A DNA stretch of 64,000 bases from Amaranthus tricolor (lineage: Eukaryota; Streptophyta; Magnoliopsida; Caryophyllales; Amaranthaceae): NCBI RefSeq assembly GCF_026212465.1, contig NC_080049.1, forward strand, positions 5,297,678 to 5,361,677. Reading direction: 5' to 3'. Positions 11,728 to 23,400 of this stretch are shown piece after piece. Below the pieces are notes generated by a model that did no database searches, was not told where the DNA came from, and was given only the letters and a program-made list of their open reading frames with translations. Within the stretch, counting starts at the first letter, position 1. The number at the start of each line of letters is the position of its first letter. Position numbers and translations under genes: made by a program.

Positions 11728-11909
11728 TATTGGAAAGCAGTTTATGCAGTTACATTATTTACATCCTTAGGCAGTTATCTTTTGTTAAGCACTTATCATT
11801 TGTCAATTAATTCTCATGTATATATATTAAGCATACATTCCCTGTAATACAATAAGAAAAAAGAACTGTATTTTTCAGAAACAAAAACTCAATTATCATC
11901 AAATCTTCA
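11728..11909 (+). repeat. 5' LTR of copia element 1
   Basis: It begins TATTGGAAAGCAG and ends CATCAAATCTTCA, followed directly by the primer-binding site. AT-rich with a TATATATATT segment. Confidence 0.9.
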
Positions 11910-11968
11910 TGGTATCAGAGCCATAGGGTTTAGATCCGGGAAGGCATCATCATTTACCGGTTCTTACC

Positions 11969-14900
11969 TTGCAAATGGTCGATTTATCAGAAGAACAAAC
12001 ACAACAAACCTTAATGTCAATGGAACAAATGGAACAGATGATTCAGCTGTTCCAGAAACTCAACAAATTAAACAATCAAACAGAAAATCCAACCTCTGTC
12101 AAAATTTCAGAAAAACTCACATATCACAATTACACAAAATGGTGCAAATTAATGCACGTAGCCATTGGAGGTCGAGGGCGAGGTCGAGGATGGCTCAACC
12201 ACATCACTGCCATCCCCCCACCCCCATCAGATCCCAATTACGTTCAATGGGAACAAAGAGACGCCATGGTCATATCATGGATAATTGAGAACATTGATGG
12301 AGAGATTGTCAATCAGTTCCTAGATTATACGACAGCATAAAGTCTATGGCTAGGAATCGAAAGCCTTTTGGGATATGGAAGGGATGAACTTCAAATTTTT
12401 GATCTCAGTTCCAAGGCAGCAACAATGAAACAAGGCAATGACACTATAGAAACTTACTATGGTAAACTAAACATGCTGTGGAAAGAGATTGACCGGAGAA
12501 TGCCAAACCCGATGCAATGCTCACAAGACATAACCGAGTTTAATAGATACATACAGAGACAACGGCTTTACCAATTCCTCACTGGAATTCATGATAATCT
12601 TGACAAAGAAAGGAGAGAAATCCTCAACAGTGACCCCTTACCGACGGTGGAGATAGCCTATGCTACAATCAGACGAGAAATAGCACGCCGGCAGATTATG
12701 AATGGCGTCTCATCACTGGTAACAAATCCCTCAGAGATTGGATCGAGCTTGGCCACAAGAAACAAATCCTTCCAGAAAAGCCGAGAAGAAGATGACCGGA
12801 GTCAACTCCGATGTACTCATTGTGGTGGTTCAAGGCATACTAGGGAAGGATGCTTCAAGATTGTGGGATACCCTGAGTGGTGGGACGATCTCCAAAAACG
12901 GCGGGCCGCCACCAAGGCACCGGCAAGCTGGACCGGCGGCAAGGCCCACCTAATTACTGCCGACCAACCCAACTCATCATGCAGCAAATTAGCTAAAGGG
13001 GAAGGAGAAACAGTAACCACAAGAGAGATGGGCTACAATGGCGAAAACCAGAATGAGGAAGAAAGAGAGAAAGTCCAGCCGTTAGGGAGGAAGAGAGAAA
13101 GGGAGACACAAAAACCCTTAACCCCAACCCTATTTATAATCCAGCAAACCCTATCCCCACTCCAAAACCCTTCAGCCCAAATATAAAGCCCAATACCAGT
13201 TCTAGCCCACATCACCAAATCTCCACAAGCCTCCTTAGCCATAAATGTCGATCTCAATGGATATTTGACTGTGGGGCGACGGATACGATGACCTTCGATC
13301 CCAGTGATTTCTATCCACCCATCTTACTACCGGAACACATATCCAAACCGCTAATGGGGAGTGTGTACCGGTTGCCCAAGCTGGACCAGTTAATATTTCT
13401 CCCTCTCTTCATCTTAAAAATTGCTTGTTAATTCCCAGCTTGTCTCATAAATTATTATCCATTAGTTAGTTAACCAAGGACTTAAACTGTACTGTGCTTT
13501 TAACCTCTAAAAACTGTATTGTACAGGATGCTCAGACGGAGACGATCATTGGGCGTGGTACTGAACGAGGTGGACTATACTATGTCGATGAGGTGATTTA
13601 AAATAGTGGTGCAATGCTTGCTCATGGATCTCCTGCTCACCAATTGCGGACTTGGCATTGTCGTTTAGGTCATCTATCCTTAGGTTATCTAAAACATCTT
13701 TTTCCTTCTCTTCATAGTTATACTAAATCTCTAGATTGTGAAACTTGTGTACTAGCTAAGAGTCATAAACATTCTTATCTTCCTAGTAATACTCGTGCTC
13801 CCAACCCATTTGATGTAGTGCATTCTGATGTATGGGGCCCAGCCCCACATACTGACTCTCATGGCTTTTCATACTTTGTGTTATTTATTGATGATTGTTC
13901 TCGCATGTGCTGGGTGTATTTTTTAAAACACAAATCTGAGGTTTTTGATGTCTTTGTAAAATTCTATAACATGATTCTCACTCAGTTCCATGCAAAACCT
14001 AAAATCCTTCGCTTAGATAATGGTGGTGAATATATCTCTCTTGTAATGAAATAGTTTTTTCTTGAACATGGTCTTATTCATCAAACATCCTGCCCCGACA
14101 CTCCACAACAAAATGGGGTCGCTGAACGCAAAAACCGTACCCTTCTTGACATAGCACGGGCTCTCATGTTTGACACTTATTTACCTGTCCATTTTTGGCC
14201 TGAGGCTATTGCTACTGCTACCTATCTCACAAACCGACTTCCCACAAAAATCCTCAAATTCCAGACCCCTCTTGCAACACTCAATACCTTTACTCCTGTT
14301 CCCTTCTCTCACTCCCTTCCTCCTCGTATATTTGGGTGTGTTGTGTATGTTCATCTTCCATCTAGAGTCCGAACAAAGTTTGAACCACGGGCAGTGAGAT
14401 GTGTGTTTCTTGGGTATGGTACTACTCAAAAGGGCTATCGATGTTATGACCCTGTCCATCACAAACTTTATACCACCATGGACTGTGACTTCTTTGAACA
14501 ATCTCCCTACTACACCCAACCTCGATCTCAAGGGGAGATTATGAGTGAGGATCCCAGCTGGTTGACTTATTCCTTGGCTGACAGTCGAGCTCTCAAAGAG
14601 CAAGTAGGCACTACCACCAATATTGCCACTGACATTGTTCCTGAATCACCTCCTCAGACTACCGCTCCAGTCCCTGAGCATCCGGTCGAACGAGAGGTAA
14701 CACCGAGTTCTACTGCTCCTTTCATTACTGACTATATTGTACCAAGTAGTGTTGTTGTTCCCACGAAATATAATTTGCCCCCTCGAAGTACAAGAGGAAT
14801 GCCCCCTAAGCGGTATGATCCTGAGTATGAATCCCAGAGATCCCGATATCCTATAGATAGACCAGATGATAAACAACTATCACAAACAGCTATTGCCTTC

Positions 14901-16457
14901 AACGCATCCCTTTATTCCAGTACCATTCCGAAAACCACTGAAGAAGCCTTTCAAGAACCAAAGTGGAAGCAAGCTATGGACGAAGAGATCATGGCTCTCC
15001 AGAAAAACAGTACGTGGGAGAAATGCAGATTACCCAGTGATAAGAAGACGGTTGGCTGTAAATGGGTTTTTTCAGTCAAGTATCATGCTGATGGAACCAT
15101 TGAGCGGTATAAAGCAAGATTTGTTGCTAAAGGGTACACACAAACTTACGAGGTAGACTACTCGGAAACATTCTCACCTGTTGCTAAAATCGATACCATT
15201 CGAGTCCTCTTCTCAGTAGCAGCAAATAAAGAGTGGCCTCTGTTCCAATTTGATGTAAAAAATGCCTTCTTACATGGAGAGATTGAAGAAGAGGTATACA
15301 TGAAGCCACCACCCGGGTATTCATATAAGTACAGTCAAGGAGAGGGGTGTCGACTTAAAAGAGCACTATACGGCTTGAAACAATCCCCTAGAGCGTGGTT
15401 TGGGAGATTCACTATAGCAATGAAGAGATTTGGCTACAAACAGAGCAACTCAGACCATACTCTGTTCCTCAGGCGGAGTGGAAATCAAATTACATGCCTC
15501 GTGATCTATGTAGATGATATGGTGATTACTGAAAACGACTCCAAGGAAATTGATCATCTCAGGAGCAAATTATTCCAAGAGTTTGAGATGAAAGATTTGG
15601 GACAACTGAAATACTTCCTTGGAATAGAAGTTCTAAGATCAAAGAAGGGGATATTTATCAATCAGAGAAAGTACATCTTAGATCTCTTAGCAGAAACAGG
15701 CATGTTAGACTGCAAGCCAGCAGATACTCCTATGGTAGCTAATCACGATCTACAAATCGTTGAAGGGGCAGAAGCGGCAGATCAGGATCGTTATAGACAG
15801 ATGGTGGGAAAACTGATCTACTTATCCCACACGAGACCAGATATTGCCTACGCAGTAGGGATTGTAAGCAAGTTCATGCATCGACCTCAAGTGGAACACA
15901 TGGCAGCAGTCTTGAGGATCCTGAGATACTTAAAGGGAACCAATAATAAAGGAGTTTTCTACTCAAAGAATGATAATCTTGATCTCATTGGTTACACAGA
16001 TGCTGATTGGGCTGGTGATCGGGACGACAGGAAGTCCACCTCGGGATACTTCACTCTTGTAGGAGGTAATCTAGTCACTTAGAAGAGTAAGAAACAGAAG
16101 GTGGTCGCTTTGTCCAGTGCTGAAGCAGAATTCAGAGGGATAGCAAAAGGAGTTATAGAGATTCTATGGATCCGGAAACTTCTAGGAGAGCTGAGCTTTC
16201 ACCAGACACAGGCGAGTCTTCTATATTGTGACAACAAAGCAGCAATAAGCATCTCCGAAAACCCAGTCCAACATGATCGAATGAAACATGTAGAGATCGA
16301 TCGACACTTTATCAAGGAGAAGCTAGAAAGCAAGGTCATCCGTATCCCTTTTATTAGATCTAAAGACCAACTAGCCGACATTCTCACAAAAGCAGTTTCA
16401 TCACAGGTTTTCAATAGCACTTTATGCAAGTTAGGCATCGGTGATCCCACGACATAA
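11969..16457 (+). pseudogene. Copia gag-pol polyprotein, broken by stops and frameshifts
   Basis: Gag (from 11969) has an in-frame TAA at 12338-12340, then a CX2CX4HX4C zinc knuckle (CTHCGGSRHTREGC) near 12810-12855. Gag ends at a TAA at 13184-13186. The protease motif WIFDCGATDTM lies in another frame at about 13258. Integrase has HSDVWGP and DNGGEY, then a TAG at 14052-14054 and QQNGVAERK near 14110. RT (about 15050-15540) keeps WVFSVKYH, the YGLKQSPRAW block and YVDDMV. A TAG at 16080-16082 precedes RNase H, with ALSSAEAEF near 16110 and end at 16457. Several stops equal C-to-T or G-to-A changes relative to the sister element. It is not translatable as one protein. Confidence 0.9.
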
Positions 16458-16469
16458 CTTGAGGGGGAG

Positions 16470-16652
16470 TATTGGAAAACAGTTTATGCAGTTACATTAT
16501 TTACATCCTTAGGCAGTTATCTTTTGTTAAGCAGTTATCATTTGTCGATTAATTCTCATATATATATATTAAACATACATTCCCTATAATAAAATAAGAA
16601 AAAAGAACTGTATTTTTCAGAAACGAAAAACTCCATTATCATCAAATCTTCA
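16470..16652 (+). repeat. 3' LTR of copia element 1
   Basis: About 95% identical to the 5' LTR. It is preceded by the polypurine tract GAGGGGGAG at 16461-16469 and followed by ACCTT. Confidence 0.9.
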
Positions 16653-17051
16653 ACCTTCACCCAAACAACAAAAATCACAACAAATTATTCCAATTTCAAA
16701 CAATCAAAACATACCCATTTGGGATTATTGATTGAAAGTTAAACAATCAAAGTACAAAAATAATACCTTTGCTTGTGGAACAAACCCAGAGAATAAAGGT
16801 AATGGCGGGTAGTAAGAGACAGATGGTAGATAGAAGAAATGAAGGTAAGGAGAGAGATGAAGGAACGGTGAATTAAAGAGAGTTTGGAGAAGTCATGGGA
16901 ATAAGCAATCTTACTCACAACTCTCTTCAATTTTTCCATCTCTAAGAAGTAGAAACTGATCTATGACAGATTTAACAAAATGCTTTTATTGGCAACGGTA
17001 AAGTGGGATGTGCTAATTATTTAAATAATTATGGGGAGTTACTATCACAAA

Positions 17052-17138
17052 CCGACCTTAGCTCAGTTGGCAGAGCGGAAGACTGTAGTTGTAATAACTG
17101 AAATCTTTAGGTCGCTGGTTCGATTCCGGCAGGTCGGA
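17052..17138 (+). tRNA. tRNA-Tyr (GUA) with intron, duplicated copy
   Basis: Identical to the gene at 4843-4929, including the 14-nt intron, upstream CAA and T-run terminator. It was copied with the segmental duplication and is again 112 bp from an LPXK exon 1. Nothing suggests it is inactive. Confidence 0.95.
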
Positions 17139-17869
17139 TTTTTTTTTAGAAATATTACATTTTTGCTTGCGAGAGATATAATATACTCAAAATCACTCCT
17201 AATTTCTTAAATCCTAATGAGAAAATATCTAAATTAATATTTTAAGAACTTTAATTTAACTACCATGAATAATTTAGGCGATAATATCGCTTGAGAGACA
17301 TGAAAAGTAAAATTTGGTGATGAGTATTTGAAAAATTGTTGATTTGACTAACTGATTTTGAACACGTTATTAAGAGCTTATTGTTCAAAAATAGTTCATT
17401 CATAAAAAAATTTTATTTAAACTAACTAATTCACAGAAAAAATATATTATTAGATTTTTTTATCATCCAACCATCTATTTATGCTAAAATAAATTTAAAT
17501 TGTACAATAACTTAATTTACCAAACCCTCCATTGAGATTTTCTTTTTTACTCTTAAATTTTAGTTTCTAACTTAAAGATGAGACATGTACAATCGTGAAT
17601 AAAAATCTCAAGTTTCGAGCCCTACAAAGAGTAGAACATGAAATGAAAGGGGATTTGAAAAATGAAAATCAAAGTTTCATATTTTATTTCATTCGAACAA
17701 ACACCACATATAAGAACTAGATCTAACTTCTAAGCACTCCAGAATGACCCAAATATCTATTTTCTCCAATAAGGAACATTTTCACGAATAAAATGCAAAC
17801 AAATATCGATGGCGTTTATTGCTTTATAAGAAAATAAACCCTCATCACTCCGCTGTATTTCCCATATAG

Positions 17870-18410
17870 AAACTGTGCTCAGACTCTAAGAAGGGGTGGA
17901 AGACGATAACTCATACCCATAAAGAAGAATACAGTCATAAAGTCCCTTGGCTCGTGATAGACACCCAAATACTCAGATTCCTACAACAAGAGAGAGTTGG
18001 GACCCGCAAGCCTGCATCTAACAACACAAGCTGGACCATTTGCATTAAAAAAAATAAATAAATAACTAAATGAGTAAATGAGTGATCATCTATATAGGCA
18101 AATAATAAGAACGGAAGCAGGTAAGTAAGAAAAATATGAGTAGTCTAAGATATAAGAAAAGTATGAGTAGTCTAAGATATGAATCAAGTGCCTCTAAGTA
18201 CATTTATCCATAGTCGGGTCCTCAGAGAGGTGTATTTCATGTAAGTCACTTTTGATTTCATCCTTCCACGTTCTCATATGTCTTTCTCGACTTCTCTTAT
18301 TTTTTCCTATGATGTTTTTTGATCCTTCTCATAGGAGCGTCCATTGTTTTCCTCTGCACTTGCGCAAACCATCTCTTTTCGTACTCTGTATTTTACTTTT
18401 ACCTATTTGT
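17870..18410 (-). mobile_element. RTE-type LINE 3' remnant
   Basis: The minus-strand reading near 18390-18180 has RWFAQVQRKTMDAPMRRI and, after a gap, a DLHEIHLSED-like block. These match the C-terminal part of the RTE ORF at 58.9-59.1 kb (RWFGHVQRK, DLHELHFSKD). The frame is broken, and the ends are approximate. Confidence 0.65.
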
Positions 18411-18519
18411 GATTAGACATATATTAGGTCCTTTTCTTCTATAGCGTTTATATTTCAGGAGGCCACTTAAATACCTTATTTTTACCTTTTGAAATTGGGC
18501 CATGGGCAGTTTTTCCTCT

Positions 18520-18645
18520 CCCCTAACCCTAGGGTCGGACCTATTCCCAAGTTGCCTTATCAGTTGAAAAACCTTCCCATTGAACTTGATAATGCACCTA
18601 AAGAGCATTTGATTCCTATGCTTGACTAATAAACGACCATTCTTT
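18520..18645 (-). mobile_element. Ty3/gypsy chromodomain-like remnant
   Basis: The minus strand reads LLVKHRNQMLFRCIIKFNGK, then in a shifted frame FSTDKATWE. This resembles the C-terminal integrase/chromodomain of gypsy elements (V.W.G....ATWE). It is short and frameshifted, with no LTR seen nearby. Confidence 0.45.
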
Positions 18646-19329
18646 CCCACACCAGGCTAGGTAAATTGAATAAAAATGAGCTTTTAAGGAAAAAAAAATT
18701 AAAATAAGCTTTGAAAAATTTAAATTTTCAAAATAAGCGTTTTTGTATTCGAGTTTTAAGTAAGGTGCTTGTTTGTGCTTGTTCTCTGTTAGTAACAGTA
18801 AACAAGAGAAGAATATGTTAAATCTCAAAAAACATTTATCATGAGTTTTGTTTGTTATTTCCTCCAATTCAGCACTAACGTCCTATTTACTTTATGTACT
18901 CTATCTAATACACTTATTCAATCCTTAATATCTCTAATTGTGCATTATTAAAAATTATAAAAAGATGATATTAATAATCCTTGCATTGAGACGAATCAAA
19001 CAAGATCTCACATGACTATATTTTAATTTGTAGATTAATAATATTATACAAATTAAGAGTAAGAGATAAATAGTATTCAAAAAGCAAATGAGACGTTACT
19101 GCTGAATTAAAAGAAGTATTACTAATAGTAAACAAAACTAAAATAATATCGTAACATTTAAAAATAAATTTGTGACAAATTTTTCTCTTATTCCAAAATT
19201 CTATCCTAGATCCTTTCTTCAATAAGGCTGTAGTAAGAAAACATCCTGTAACAAAAAAACTTAGACCAAGGAAACTTCTAAGTGCCTTCAAACTTCCAAT
19301 TTAAACAAAAAAATTGCTAATCCTAAATC

Positions 19330-19330
<1 letters not shown>

Positions 19331-19372
<42 letters not shown>
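19331..19372. repeat. (AAT)n microsatellite
   Basis: About 13 TAA/AAT units in AT-rich intergenic DNA upstream of the third tRNA-Tyr gene. Confidence 0.9.
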
Positions 19373-19476
19373 GAGTAGGGGTTTTAGGATGATTATTATT
19401 TTAATAATTAGAGTACTATATTCAGTATGCAACGATTAAATCAATAAAAATGTTCATTTGTAATAATAATCACAAA

Positions 19477-19563
19477 CCGACCTTAGCTCAGTTGGTAGAG
19501 CGGAAGACTGTAGTTGTCGAAACTGAAATCTTTAGGTCGCTGGTTCGATTCCGGCAGGTCGGA
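19477..19563 (+). tRNA. tRNA-Tyr (GUA) with intron, third gene
   Basis: It has the same mature sequence as the other two apart from GTTGGTAGAGC in the D loop. Its intron differs (TTGTCGAAACTGAA). CAA precedes it and a T7 run follows. The flanks do not match the segmental duplication, so it is an independent gene in a tRNA-Tyr cluster. Confidence 0.95.
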
Positions 19564-19881
19564 TTTTTTTCCTAAAATTTGCTTTATTTGTTTGGCAAGT
19601 TGATTACTTGATCTGCCTGCCACTGCTGATATTTTATCGACCCTGATAATGAAAGCATGTTCCGAATCTTTTTATTTTTATCGTATTATATTAGTCATAT
19701 TTATTTACTCTAAATGATTACATATTTTTAACAAGATTCTCCTTAGTTTTTCTATAAAACTGCTTTTCAGCCATTGGATTTTTTCTTATTACATTTAAGT
19801 GGTGAATTATCTTATTTTTCCCTATAATCTTTCCTTGATGTTACAGTAAATTTTATAGTTAAAATTTGCTATTATTGATGT

Positions 19882-20069
19882 TGTAGAAATATTCACATAA
19901 TATTTCTGCATATCAATAGTTGATTTCCTGCTTTTCTATTTTATGTAACAATATCATACGATATTCTTCTTGCCTTACTTAGATCACACAGTTGTTGTAT
20001 ATATTATAGGGCTTTACACCCATTAATAAATAAGAAAGAATTAAACCCATTTCCGCTGACATATTTACA
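19882..20069 (+). repeat. 5' LTR of copia element 2
   Basis: It starts TGTAGAAATATTC and ends ATATTTACA, and is followed by the primer-binding site. Confidence 0.95.
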
Positions 20070-20376
20070 TGGTATCAGAGCCGATGGTTCGATCAACAAT
20101 TTAAAAATGGTAGGTTCGAAAAGAATGGCGTTCCTACCCTAATTGATTACTCCCACATGCGAACTTGACGGGGTTCGCATGTGAGGGGGGTGTTGGGATG
20201 AGTTATCCCACGTCGATAAATTGAAAATGTGTGCACACTTTATAAGCTATTAGAGACCTTCTTCCCATTGCCATATGGTTTTGGGATGGTACATATCTCC
20301 TTGGCTTATGAAGTGTGTGCACTTGTGTCCCCCGTTAATATGCTGGCATTCATAATAAGTCCAGCCTAATTTAACA
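20070..20376 (+). mobile_element. TRIM-like insert inside the copia leader: short internal region plus LTR (20191-20376)
   Basis: The first PBS (20070) is followed by about 105 bp with no ORF and a GTGAGGGGGG polypurine run ending at 20190. An LTR-like 186-bp block then starts TGTTGGGATGAG and ends TTTAACA, with a CTTTATAAGC TATA-like box. It is directly followed by a second TGGTATCAGAGCCG (20377). The order PBS-internal-PPT-LTR is that of the 3' part of a TRIM (terminal-repeat retrotransposon in miniature). Its LTR is unlike the host LTR. Confidence 0.75.
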
Positions 20377-20457
20377 TGGTATCAGAGCCGAACGGTTCAG
20401 ATCCGGAAAAACCCCGATAAACCATTCATTATACTCATCATTTACCCCTTACCTGCA

Positions 20458-23400
20458 ATGGCTGAATTAGTCAATGAAATAACACAAAATCAACTCTTTA
20501 CCATGGAACAAATGGAACAAATGTTCCAAATGTTTCAGAAGTTCAACAAACCAAACAATCCCACAGAAAACCTATCCACTGTCCAATTATCAGAAAAACT
20601 AAACTACAATAACTACACCAAATGGAGTCGTCTAATGCAGATTGCCATTAACAGTCGTGGTAAATTAAACCACATAACCAATGAACCTTCCAAAATTACT
20701 GATCCAGACTACCCACAATGGGCCAGACACGACTCTATTGTCATTTCATGGATTATTGAAAATATTGATGCTGAAATTGTTAACCAGTTCATTGATTATA
20801 ATACGGCTCGAGATTTATGGCAAGGTATTGAAAATTTGTTAAACAGTGGCCGTGATGAACTCCAAATCTACGATCTGAGTTCAACGGCTGCAACTCTAAG
20901 GCAAGGAAATACGACAATCGAAATATATTTTGGCAAACTCAGCATGTTATGGAAAGAAATTGATAGACGGATGCCAAATCCCATGACTTGCCCTCAGGAT
21001 ATCACAGCATTCAACAATTTTATACAGAGACAGAGATTATACCAGTTCCTCACAGGCATAAATGAAAATCTTGACAAAGAGAGAAGGGATTTACTGCACA
21101 TGGATCCTTTACCGACAGTGAATGTGGCCTATGCCACCATCAGACGAGAGATCTCACGCCGGAAAATCATGACCGGCGTTTCATCACAGGGATTAAACCC
21201 CTCAGAAATTGGATCAGGCCTAGCAGCTATGAAAAACAAAAACTTCCCTCGCAACCATGAAAGTGACGATCGGCAAAAACTCCGGTGTAGCCACTGTGGA
21301 GGATCACACCATACTAAGGAAGATTGTTTTAAGCTAGTTGGGTACCCTGACTGGTGGGATGACCTACAAAGAAGGAAGGCCGCCACCAAGGCACCGGCGT
21401 ACCGGACCAGCGGCAAGGCCCACCTAGCCACTGTAGATCACCTCGAAGAGATCACACCATCACATGAACATTCAGGTATGGATACGGAGAAAGGGGAGGC
21501 AACCATTACTGAACTGGTAGCAAGCAAAAGAAGAGAGGAGAGAGAGACGGCCGTAAATCAGAGGGTAAGGGGAAAGGAAAGGGATACACCCCAACCCTCA
21601 CAAAACCCTTTAAATACTAAACCTACCCGAACCAACAAAACCCAACAAAACCCGGCCCAATCCACACAAAAACTCACACAAAAATACCCGGCCCAAACCA
21701 CCCAAAACAATACCCAATCCCAAAATTTTAGCCTCATAAGCCGCACCTCTCACTCCAAATGGATTTTTGACTGTGGAGCTACCGATACTATGACTTTTGA
21801 CCCACATGATTTGTCCGTAATACATTCTACTCCTCGTACCCATGTCCAAACTGCAAATGGTGCGACTATCCCGGTTTATCAGGCTGGGCCAGCTGATATT
21901 TCATCATCTCTTCGTGTCAATAGTTGCTTATTAATTCCCAGTCTTTCTCATAAATTATTATCTGTTAGTCAGCTAACCAAAGAGCTTCATTGTACAGTCG
22001 TGTTTAATTCTGATGGTTGTCTTGTGCAGGATACTCTGACGGGGACGATTCTTGGGCGTGGTACTGAGCAAGGTGGATTGTACTATGTGGACGAGACGGT
22101 CAAAAAGGGTCATTCACTACTTGTTCGCGGGACTCCCAAACAACAACTTTGGACTTGGCATCGACGTTTAGGTCATCCTTCCCTAGGTTACTTAAAACGT
22201 CTTTTTCTGTCTCTTCGTAGTTGTAATTTGTCGTTGGATTGTGAGACTTGTGCTCTGGCTAAAAGTCATAAACATTCGTACTCTCCTAGTTTAACTAGAA
22301 CTGATAAACCTTTTGATTTAATTCATTCGGATGTATGGGGTCCTGCTCCTGCTAATAATTCTCATGGATATTCATATTTTGTTGTGTTTTTGGATGATCA
22401 TAGCCGTATGAGTTGGATTTATTTTCTTAAACATAAATCTGAGGTCTTTGATGTCTTTGTTAACTTTTATAACATGATCTTTACTCAGTTTCACACAAGC
22501 CTAAAAATTCTTCGCTCAGATAATGGTGGGGAATATGTCTCCCACAAAATGAAAAACTTTATTATTGAACATGGCATGCTTCACCAAACCACTTGTCCTG
22601 ACACTCCACAACAAAATGGGGTTGCCGAAAGGAAAAACTGCACCCTACTTGAGATAGCCCGTGCTCTAATGTTTGAGTCCCATGTTCCGGTTTCATACTG
22701 GCCTGAGGCCATTTCCACTGCTAATTACCTTACCAATCGCCTACCCACTAAATCTTTCCACTTCCAAACTCCTCTTGCTACATTGGGTATTTTTCATCCT
22801 ATTCCTTCCTCCCACTCTCTTCCTCCCCGTATCTTTGGGTGTGTAGTTTATGTCCATCTCCCGAAACGAGATAGGGCTAAATTGGAACCTCGGACTGCTA
22901 AGTGTGTTTTTCTTGGGTATGGTGTTGGTCAGAAGGGTTACCGCTTACCGGTGTTATGATCCTACTCACAACAAACTATACACCACTATGGATTGTGACT
23001 TCTTTGAATACTCTTACTTTTTTACCCAGCCTCGATCTCAGGGGGAGAGTACTAGTGAGGATCTAAGCTGGTTAATTTACCCGTTGACAAATGGTCGAGA
23101 CCCAAAAGAACAAATAGATGACACCACAGTCACTGTCACCGAAACTACGGTACCTCTACCCACTCAGTCCACTGCTGTCCCCGAGTATCCTGCCGAACAA
23201 GAGGTAATCCCTAACTCCCCTGATACTGATACTAATGATGTAATATCTAGTGATGATGTTCCCAGGAGATATGAGTTGCCTCCAAGGAGTACACGAGGTA
23301 TCCCTCCAAGGAGATATGATCCTGAATTTGAATCTCAAAGATCTCGGTACCCTATTCAAGAAAACCAAGGAAATCTATCTCAGGTAGCAGTTGCCTTCAA

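Larger units (their letters stand above)
11728..16652 (+). mobile_element. Ty1/copia LTR retrotransposon 1, full length but defective
   Basis: LTRs lie at 11728-11909 and 16470-16652, about 182 bp each with about ten differences. They start TATTGG, an altered TG start, and end CTTCA. A primer-binding site TGGTATCAGAGCC (initiator tRNA-Met type) follows LTR1 at 11910, and a GAGGGGGAG polypurine tract precedes LTR2. The domain order is gag, protease, integrase, RT, RNase H, as in copia. It is the same family as the 19.9-25.2 kb element but older by LTR divergence. Confidence 0.95.
11723..16657. repeat. 5-bp target site duplication ACCTT around copia element 1
   Basis: ACCTT at 11723-11727 and 16653-16657 flanks the element. 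The uninterrupted copy 1 has a single ACCTT at the matching place (about 4444-4448). Confidence 0.9.
11601..16939 (-). pseudogene. Partial LPXK duplicate: exon 1 (16767-16939) and exon 2 (11601-11724)
   Basis: Exon 1 encodes the same first 57 residues as the LPXK gene. Exon 2 is separated from it by a copia element inserted at the exon-2 splice acceptor. Exon 2 has seven substitutions, all in the 60 bp beside the insertion. They alter conserved residues: the GGNGKT glycine becomes Leu, VGN becomes VRN, and EYL becomes KYL. No exons 3-8 follow, so this copy cannot make the enzyme. Confidence 0.9.
10129..17862. repeat. Segmental duplication, copy 2, split by a copia insertion
   Basis: 10129-11727 matches copy 1 from 2831 on, and 16653-17862 matches the remainder to 5634. 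The 4.9 kb between is the copia element. The left junction abuts the LBD pseudogene and the right junction abuts LINE-derived sequence. Confidence 0.9.

Noticed and set aside
12738..13257. Secondary ORFs on both strands over the gag 3' region
   Set aside because: Out-of-frame shadows of the copia gag, whose zinc knuckle is in the main frame.
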